The position numbers were made by a program, and so were the translations under genes. Under the pieces are notes generated by a model. That model was not told the origin of the DNA. It ran no database searches and saw only the letters and a list, made by a program, of their open reading frames with translations. From CAZBRS01 sp964494475 (GTDB lineage: Bacteria; Myxococcota_A; UBA9042; CAZBRS01), in the NCBI GenBank assembly GCA_964494475.1, contig CAZBRS010000021.1:1-64000 (forward strand): a DNA stretch of 64,000 bases. Reading direction: 5' to 3'. Shown in pieces: positions 58,849 through 64,000 of this stretch; position 1 is the stretch's first letter; every line of letters begins with the position of its first letter.

Positions 58849-59466
58849 ATGGAGCCCCGCTACGCCGCCTACCGCCTGTTCCCGACCGACGGCGCCCCGG
58901 CGCTGGTCGTCGACGGGGTGCTCATGCACCGCAGGCAGGGCACCACCCCCGACGCGGACGCCAGGGAGAAGGTCCGGGCGCTCCGCATCCGGGGCGGGCG
59001 TGTGCTCGACACGTGCGCCGGGCTCGGGTACTCCGCGATCGCGGCGGCCGAGGCCGGCGCTCACGTGCTGGCCGTCGAGGTTGACCCGGGCGTCCTCGCC
59101 GCCGCGCGAGGCAATCCAGCCAGCGCGGGGCTGTTCGAGCATCCCTCCATCGCCCTGGTGCTGGCCGACTCGGTCGAGCTGGTAGCCGCGCTCCCCTCCG
59201 GCGCCTTCGCGGCCGTGCTGCACGATCCGCCCACGCTCTCGCGGGCCGGCGACCTCTACGCCGGCACGTTCTACCGCGAGCTGCACCGCGTGCTCGCGCG
59301 CCACGGACAGCTCTTCCACTACACGGGCGAGCCCGGCGCGGCGCGGGGTCGCGACGTGGCCTCGGGCGTCGTGAGGCGCCTCGAAGCGGCCGGCTTCCGC
59401 GCGCGGATCGAGCCGAGGCTGGCGGGGGTGCTGGCCGAGAAGCGGACGGTGTCCCGTGGCGGCTGA
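58849..59466 (+). CDS. SAM-dependent methyltransferase of archaeal type (COG2521-like)
   Basis: The protein has 205 residues. SAM motif VLDTCAGLGYSAIAA and EVDPGVL are followed by VLHDPPTLSRAGDLYAGTFYRELHRVL and GQLFHYTGEPGAARGR. This set of words is that of the COG2521 proteins annotated as predicted archaeal methyltransferases. The HDPP word marks a possible amino-methyl target, as in N-specific enzymes. Its substrate is unknown. It lies between trxB and an SDR gene, with which it overlaps by 11 bases. Confidence 0.8.
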   Translation: MEPRYAAYRLFPTDGAPALVVDGVLMHRRQGTTPDADAREKVRALRIRGGRVLDTCAGLGYSAIAAAEAGAHVLAVEVDPGVLAAARGNPASAGLFEHPSIALVLADSVELVAALPSGAFAAVLHDPPTLSRAGDLYAGTFYRELHRVLARHGQLFHYTGEPGAARGRDVASGVVRRLEAAGFRARIEPRLAGVLAEKRTVSRGG

Positions 59467-60175
59467 AGGCCGCGCGGCCTTGATCGTCGGCGCGTCGTCG
59501 CCCCTGGGCACGGCGATCGGCGACGCGTTGGCGGCCGAGGGCTGGAGCGTGTCGCGCTGCGGCCGTGCCGACTCGGTTCTCCCCGCGGGCGCCCCGGGGG
59601 GCGATCTCTGCGATCCCGAGGTCGTGCGCGCGCTGGCCGAGGCGGTGCGCGCCGATCCCCCCGACCTGCTGGTCTGGGCCGCCTCGCGCTTCGCCCCCGC
59701 CCCTTACGAGCGTCGCGATGCCCTCTCGGCGTTCGCGCTCTCGGCGCTGGCTCCCTTCGAGGTCGGCCTCGCTCATCTCGAGGGCGCGGTCGCGGCGGGC
59801 CGCATGCCCACCCAGATCCACCTGGCCGACCTGGCCGGCGACGAGCCCTTCCTTCAGGCGCCCGCCTACAGCCTGGGGCGCGGGGCCGGCCGGGTCGCGC
59901 TGCGCCTGTTGCAGCGTCGCGCGCCAGCCGACGCCAGCGTGATCGTGCTGCGCCTCGGCATCGTCGACGTCGCGGGCCGCGATCGCCGCGCCGAGCAGGG
60001 TCTCGCCGAGCGCGACGCGGTCCTCGGGCGCCGCGCCCGGGTCGACGAGGTCCTGGCCGCCGTTCGCACGGTGCTGGCGCGCCCCTCCGCCTTCCGCGGC
60101 GCCTGGCTCGACGTCGACGGGGGCCTCGCCCTGAGGACGCCTTCCCGCCGCCCGGTCGGCCCCCGGGGTGAATAA
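59456..60175 (+). CDS. Short-chain dehydrogenase/reductase-fold protein
   Basis: The protein has 239 residues, starting at GTG 59456 inside the methyltransferase gene. The Rossmann motif LIVGASSPLGTAIGDAL and AAEGWSVSRCGRAD are clear, giving NADP preference by the Arg. The usual YxxxK reads YSLGRGA, so the catalytic Lys is Arg. The Ser of the triad lies in IHLADLAGD as Asp or is missing. It may be a reductase with altered chemistry, for example of pterins, or a binding protein. Gene overlap with the methyltransferase suggests joint function. Confidence 0.75.
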   Translation: MAAEGRAALIVGASSPLGTAIGDALAAEGWSVSRCGRADSVLPAGAPGGDLCDPEVVRALAEAVRADPPDLLVWAASRFAPAPYERRDALSAFALSALAPFEVGLAHLEGAVAAGRMPTQIHLADLAGDEPFLQAPAYSLGRGAGRVALRLLQRRAPADASVIVLRLGIVDVAGRDRRAEQGLAERDAVLGRRARVDEVLAAVRTVLARPSAFRGAWLDVDGGLALRTPSRRPVGPRGE

Positions 60176-60230
60176 CCCGCGCCGTCGGCGCGTCCATCTC
60201 CCCGTGACGGACCCCGAGCGGGAGGTTCCC

Positions 60231-60845
60231 ATGCTGGCGAGAACGGTGCTCCTTTCTTCGCTCGTCTTCGGCCTGGCGTCGGCCTGCATGATCGTCGACG
60301 TGCCCACCTGCGACGGCTACGACTGCGGCTCGACCGTCGTCGACGGCTGCTGGTCGGACGACGACTGTCCGTGGGGCGCCTGGTGCGGCGACGACGGCGT
60401 GTGCTACGAGTCGGGGTGCCGCAGCGATTGGGACTGCGCCGAGGGCTATTCGTGCGAGCCCGACGGCACCTGCGTGGCCCACGTCGCGGTCGATTGCGCG
60501 TGGGACGGCGACTGCGAGGCGGGCTACTACTGCGCCCGCAACGGCGCCTGCACCTCCTACGGTTGCCGCGCCGACGCCGAGTGCCCGTACGGCACCTTCT
60601 GCGCGCTGGACGGCGGGTGCTACGAGGACGTGGCGTGCGGGGGCGGCCTGCGTTGCGCCCCGGGCTACTACTGCACGCTCTCGGGGTCGTGCTACCCCGA
60701 GATCGCGGCGTGCCGGGACGACGTGGACTGCCCCTACCCGCAGTTCTGCGGCACCGACGGGGTGTGCCGCGAGGCCGTCTACTGTTCGTTCGACGACCAG
60801 TGCCCCTACCCTCAGCACTGCGATGCGGACCAGACCTGTCGTTGA
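60231..60845 (+). CDS. Cys-rich lipoprotein with seven perfect C-x5-C-x5-C-x5-C repeats
   Basis: The protein has 204 residues from the ATG at 60231 (GGGAGG upstream). The signal ends LASAC, a lipoprotein. The mature part has 31 Cys. Seven units each read C-x5-C-x5-C-x5-C with Asp/Gly/Tyr/Trp in between (for example CWSDDDCPWGAWCGDDGVC), separated by four to seven residues. The regular spacing is that of a disulfide-bonded rod such as EGF-like or knottin arrays. It is likely displayed on the surface. The partner gene downstream, also Cys-rich, has its own sigma-54 promoter. Confidence 0.85.
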   Translation: MLARTVLLSSLVFGLASACMIVDVPTCDGYDCGSTVVDGCWSDDDCPWGAWCGDDGVCYESGCRSDWDCAEGYSCEPDGTCVAHVAVDCAWDGDCEAGYYCARNGACTSYGCRADAECPYGTFCALDGGCYEDVACGGGLRCAPGYYCTLSGSCYPEIAACRDDVDCPYPQFCGTDGVCREAVYCSFDDQCPYPQHCDADQTCR

Positions 60846-60976
60846 CGGCAGGCCCGTGAGCCCCTCGAAAGGTGACACGCCGGATCGTGGCGTGTAGACT
60901 TCCTCCACAGTCGCGGGACCGGCGCGCGGGGCTCGAAGGAGCGCGCGCGACCAGGACCCGGGCCGAGTCGCCGTGG

Positions 60977-60993
60977 TTGGCACGAGCGTTGCT
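60977..60993 (+). promoter_or_regulatory. Consensus sigma-54 promoter of the Cys-rich surface protein gene
   Basis: TTGGCACGAGCGTTGCT matches YTGGCACGRNNNTTGCW at every defined position. The start would be near 61004, 32 bases before the ATG at 61036. It needs an enhancer-binding activator. Confidence 0.9.
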
Positions 60994-61035
60994 GTTCCAC
61001 TACAGCAGGCCTCGATGTTTCCGGAGGAGGTTCCC

Positions 61036-62667
61036 ATGAAGAAGCTGTTCGTCGCGATGGTGCTCGGGATGCTGGCGTCGTGGCCGGCGACCGCCAAGAT
61101 GATGCCCCCGGCTCCCTGCCAGGCCGACGTCGACTGCGGCGCCTGCCAGGTGTGCGTGAACGGCGGTTGCGTGGGGATGGGGCTGCTGGAGTGCAACACC
61201 GACACCGACTGCGGGGTCGACGAGTACTGCCAGATCGACGATCTGGAGCCCTGCAAGAACCACTGCGTGTCGACGCAGTGCCTGCTCGTCTTCTGCCTGG
61301 AGGAGTGCGATCCCTGGTCCGGGCCTCCGTGCGGCGCGGGCGAGTCCTGCGTCCAGACCCTCAAGGGCTGCTGCGGCCAGTGCGAGCCCGCGATGCCGGC
61401 GTGCGCCTCCGACGCCGACTGCGGTCTCTGCGCGGCCTGCGTGGACGGCCTGTGCATCGGGCTGCCCAAGGCGCCCGACTGCGTGCAGGACTCGGACTGC
61501 GGCCTCGACGAGTACTGCATCGCCTACCCGGGGGCCGAGTGCCGCAACCGCTGCGCCAGCCAGACCTGCTGGGTGGTCGACTGCATGGGCGACTGCGAGC
61601 CGGTGGTGAACCCCTGCGGCGCGGGCCAGACGTGCGTCGAGCCCATCCCGGGCTGCTGCGGCCTGTGTCAGCCCGAGGTCTCGGCGTGCGCCACCGACGC
61701 CGATTGCGGCGCGTGCGCCATCTGCATGGACGGCCTGTGCATGGGCCTGGGCGACATCTCGTGCGAGTCCGACGCCGACTGCTTCAACGGCGAGACGTGC
61801 GTGATCGACGCCACGAACCCGTGCGCGAACCACTGCGCCCCCGCGGGCGAGCCCTGCGCGGTCGACTACGACTGCGCGCCCTGCCAGGCGTGCGTCGACG
61901 GGGCCTGCGTGACGCCCGCTCCGACAGGCTGCCTCGTCGACGCCGACTGCGACGAGGGCCAGGTCTGCGTCCAGGGCCTCCCGGGCGATTGCCAGAACCA
62001 CTGCGAGCCCGTCGAGGGGCCCTGCGCCACCGACGCCGACTGTGGCGCGTGCCAGGCGTGCGTGAACGGCGGTTGCGTGGGGATGGGGCTGCTGGAGTGC
62101 AACACCCACGCCGACTGCGGCCCCGACGAGTACTGCCATCAGGTGCTGGGCGAGCCCTGCAAGAACGCCTGCGAGCCCTTGCCCGAGGGCGCCTGCCGCA
62201 CGGCCGACGACTGCACGGCCGGGGAGGAGTGCGTGATGATCCCCGACGGCAGCGGCCTGGGCGACTGCCTGGCCATGTCGTGCGCCGGCGACGCCGACTG
62301 CGGCGCCTGCGGCGTGTGCGTGAACGGTCAGTGTCAGGGCACCGGGCTCGTGGTCTGCAGCACCGACGCCGACTGCGGCGACGGCAAGCGCTGCGAGATC
62401 GACGCCGCGGCGCCCTGCAAGAACGCGTGCGTGCCCGCGGGCGTCGAGCCCGACACCACGACGGGAGACAGCACCTCGCCCGATGCCCTCGAGCCCGAGG
62501 CGGGCGCCGACGCCGTCGACAGCGACACCACCAAGGAACCGAGCGACGACAAGACCGGCGCGGGCGACTGCTCGTTCGCGGGCTTCGAGCGCGCCTCGGG
62601 CCTGCCGGGCGTGCTGGCCGGCCTGCTGCTCCTGGGCCTGGTCGTGCGCCGTCGGCGTGTCGCGTAG
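61036..62667 (+). CDS. Cys-rich secreted repeat protein with MYXO-CTERM-like tail
   Basis: The protein has 543 residues from the ATG at 61036 (GGAGGAGG upstream). A signal peptide (LFVAMVLGMLASWPATA) precedes about 440 residues of repeats built from CxxDADCGxC, CVNGxCVGMG and CxTDADCGxDEYC with a CxNxC close. A Thr/Asp/Glu linker follows from about 475. The end (GDCSFAGF, a hydrophobic helix LPGVLAGLLLLGLVV, RRRR) matches the MYXO-CTERM sorting type, so the protein is probably processed and displayed on the cell surface. Its expression depends on a sigma-54 promoter. It may serve adhesion or matrix. Confidence 0.88.
   Translation: MKKLFVAMVLGMLASWPATAKMMPPAPCQADVDCGACQVCVNGGCVGMGLLECNTDTDCGVDEYCQIDDLEPCKNHCVSTQCLLVFCLEECDPWSGPPCGAGESCVQTLKGCCGQCEPAMPACASDADCGLCAACVDGLCIGLPKAPDCVQDSDCGLDEYCIAYPGAECRNRCASQTCWVVDCMGDCEPVVNPCGAGQTCVEPIPGCCGLCQPEVSACATDADCGACAICMDGLCMGLGDISCESDADCFNGETCVIDATNPCANHCAPAGEPCAVDYDCAPCQACVDGACVTPAPTGCLVDADCDEGQVCVQGLPGDCQNHCEPVEGPCATDADCGACQACVNGGCVGMGLLECNTHADCGPDEYCHQVLGEPCKNACEPLPEGACRTADDCTAGEECVMIPDGSGLGDCLAMSCAGDADCGACGVCVNGQCQGTGLVVCSTDADCGDGKRCEIDAAAPCKNACVPAGVEPDTTTGDSTSPDALEPEAGADAVDSDTTKEPSDDKTGAGDCSFAGFERASGLPGVLAGLLLLGLVVRRRRVA
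61152..62106 (+). repeat. 49-bp direct repeat inside the Cys-rich gene
   Basis: 61152-61200 and 62058-62106 are identical by eye and encode CVNGGCVGMGLLECNT in both places. The flanks are also close. Such DNA identity inside a repeat gene signals recent internal copying. Confidence 0.9.
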
Positions 62668-62742
62668 CGCAGCGAAGGGCCGACGCCCCGGTCCGCCCCG
62701 ACGCTCCCGCCAACTGCAGATAATGCGAAGCGTTTCAAGTGG

Positions 62743-63993
62743 CTAGAGTTCTGGCTCCGGGGCCCGCGGGGTCGGGGATGGCGCCCTTCCGACCTGGACC
62801 AGCCGCCTGTCGGCCAGGACCCACAGCGACTGGGACAGGATCAGGACGCCGGTGCCCACCAGCAGGTGCTCGATCCGCACGACCTCGGCCAGCGGGCCGA
62901 ACACCAGCATGCCCAGGGGCATCATCGAGGTCATCACCATCGTGAAGAGGCTGAAGACCCGGCCCAGGTAGTCCGGCTCCACGTGCTCCTGCAAGAGGAC
63001 GGTGGCCCCGGTGTTGTAGAACGGCAGCGCCACGCCGAAGACGGTCATGGGGACCAGGTAGATCCCGAAGCTGGGCATCAGGCCCAGCAGCACGGTGCAC
63101 GCGCCCATGATCAGGGCCGAGAGGATCATGGTGTGCACCCGGTTCCGGAACCCGCCCCAGGCCGCGACGAGGCCGCCCCCGACGAGCATGCCCAGCGAGA
63201 ACGCCAACTCGATGGCCGTCAGGCGCCACACGTCGTCGCCGAACGTGCGGGCCACCTGCAGGGGGGTCAGGAAGGCCGCGGGCGCCACCAGGACCAGGAG
63301 GACGGCGACGAAGAGGAAGAACGGCATCAGGAACCGATGCTCGCGCAGGTAGCGGAACCCGAGCTTCAGGTCGGTGACGTAGGAGACGGCCTGGGGTCGG
63401 GAGGCCTTCGCGTGGGGCGCGACCTCCAGGAAGAACGCCAGGATCCCGATGGCGAGCGCCGCCGTTCCCACGTCGAGCAGAAAGATGTACTCCAGCGGCC
63501 AGACCGTCATGAGGACGCCCGCCAGGATGGGGGAGGCGACCATGCTCGCCGACTGGATCGAGCTCGAGAGGCCGTTCACCCGGATCAGTCGATCGGCGGG
63601 CACGAACTGCGGGAGAAGTGCCCCCACCGCCGGCCCCTGCACCGCCTGGCCCACCGCTCGGACTGCTGCCGCCAGCATGATCAGCCACAGGGCGCTCACG
63701 CCGGCCGCGAAGACGACGGCCAGCCCCAGCGTGGCCAGGGCGATCAGGCCATCGGACAGGACGATGAGCTTCTTCCGGTCCATCCGATCGGCCCAGACCC
63801 CGGCGAACGGCGACATCAGGAAGGACGGCACGAACCCGCAGAGGATGTAGACCGTCATGGCCCCGCCGGACTTGGTCGCCAGGGTCACGTGCCACATCAG
63901 GGCGTACTGGACCAGGGACGAGCCGAACAGCGACAGGGTCTGGCTCGTGAGGAAGAGCGCGGCCTGCTTTTTCCACGAAGGTGGGGACGTCAT
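62743..63993 (-). CDS. Major facilitator superfamily transporter, drug/siderophore-exporter type
   Basis: The protein has 416 residues and about 12 membrane segments. The family word FAGVWADRMDRKKLIVLSDGL between helices 2 and 3 and the QAVQGPAVGALLPQFV word are those of the MefA/EntS-like exporters (MFS_3). It uses the proton gradient to export a small molecule, drug or siderophore. The substrate is unknown. The C-terminus ends in a Pro-rich tail. Upstream region lies beyond the window, so promoter and operon are unseen. Confidence 0.88.
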   Translation of the reverse strand: MTSPPSWKKQAALFLTSQTLSLFGSSLVQYALMWHVTLATKSGGAMTVYILCGFVPSFLMSPFAGVWADRMDRKKLIVLSDGLIALATLGLAVVFAAGVSALWLIMLAAAVRAVGQAVQGPAVGALLPQFVPADRLIRVNGLSSSIQSASMVASPILAGVLMTVWPLEYIFLLDVGTAALAIGILAFFLEVAPHAKASRPQAVSYVTDLKLGFRYLREHRFLMPFFLFVAVLLVLVAPAAFLTPLQVARTFGDDVWRLTAIELAFSLGMLVGGGLVAAWGGFRNRVHTMILSALIMGACTVLLGLMPSFGIYLVPMTVFGVALPFYNTGATVLLQEHVEPDYLGRVFSLFTMVMTSMMPLGMLVFGPLAEVVRIEHLLVGTGVLILSQSLWVLADRRLVQVGRAPSPTPRAPEPEL

Positions 63994-64000
63994 GGCCTCA

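Noticed and set aside
1..64000. Insertion sequences, integrases, attachment sites, phage genes
   Set aside because: No transposase or integrase words, no terminal inverted repeats with target duplication; the two tRNA genes show no repeated 3' ends.

Overview
The window is about 64 kb of very GC-rich bacterial chromosome. The composition and protein styles point to Myxococcota or a related former deltaproteobacterial lineage. The signs are MopE-type Asp-rich motifs (DxDxDG...DCDDxDxxxHPGAxExCxDGxDxDCxG), Cys-rich secreted repeat proteins, a MYXO-CTERM-like C-terminus (Cys, hydrophobic helix, Arg run), many lipoproteins, FHA proteins, MoxR/VWA pairs and PAS-rich kinases. No phage, transposon, CRISPR array or plasmid function is visible. 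It reads as core chromosome with accessory cell-surface genes between housekeeping genes.

Layout. 1-4.4 kb: a minus-strand operon of two multihaem c-type cytochromes (36 and 16 CxxCH motifs) and a small secreted protein cut by the window edge. 4.5-7.8 kb: a lipoprotein combining lamin-tail, CotH and three MopE plus C-type-lectin units. 7.8-10.5 kb: transaldolase, queC and a trypsin-like lipoprotein. 10.5-15.2 kb: a hybrid histidine kinase and an AdiA-like decarboxylase. 15.4-20 kb: AAA/DUF4143 ATPase, nucleotidyltransferase with a 52-aa partner, VWA-MoxR pair and a CBS protein. 20-21.3 kb: ECF sigma factor with a tiny membrane partner, and a small membrane protein. 21.3-25.6 kb: rpsF-rpsR-rplI-prmA-rsmE, then tRNA-Gln-rplY-pth. 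25.7-30.6 kb: two FHA proteins (one fused to a degenerate CpaF/TadA ATPase), an HD hydrolase and an orphan PAAR protein. 30.8-38.5 kb: M29 peptidase, amidase, lipocalin-like lipoprotein, WG-repeat protein, dgt and an M28 peptidase. 38.5-46 kb: promoter and long leader of mgtE, Sua5/YrdC, a polytopic membrane protein, a B12-radical-SAM protein and lnt. 46-50 kb: YhaM-like nuclease, TPR protein, tRNA-Glu, secreted protein. 50.2-55.4 kb: triple thioredoxin-fold lipoprotein, RpoD-family sigma factor behind a sigma-54 promoter, rny, zapA. 55.4-64 kb: a large lipoprotein, trxB, an archaeal-type methyltransferase, an SDR, two Cys-rich surface proteins (one with a consensus sigma-54 promoter) and an MFS exporter.

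How the genes relate. The window is rich in envelope functions: lipoprotein maturation (lnt), at least six lipoproteins, peptidoglycan amidase, periplasmic electron carriers and disulfide-rich surface proteins. Two near-consensus sigma-54 promoters drive a group-1/2 sigma factor and a Cys-rich surface protein, which suggests a sigma-54 cascade. Several -10 elements lie so close to start codons that leaderless mRNAs are likely. Promoter and structure calls were made by eye. Protein family calls rest on motif recognition without database searches.
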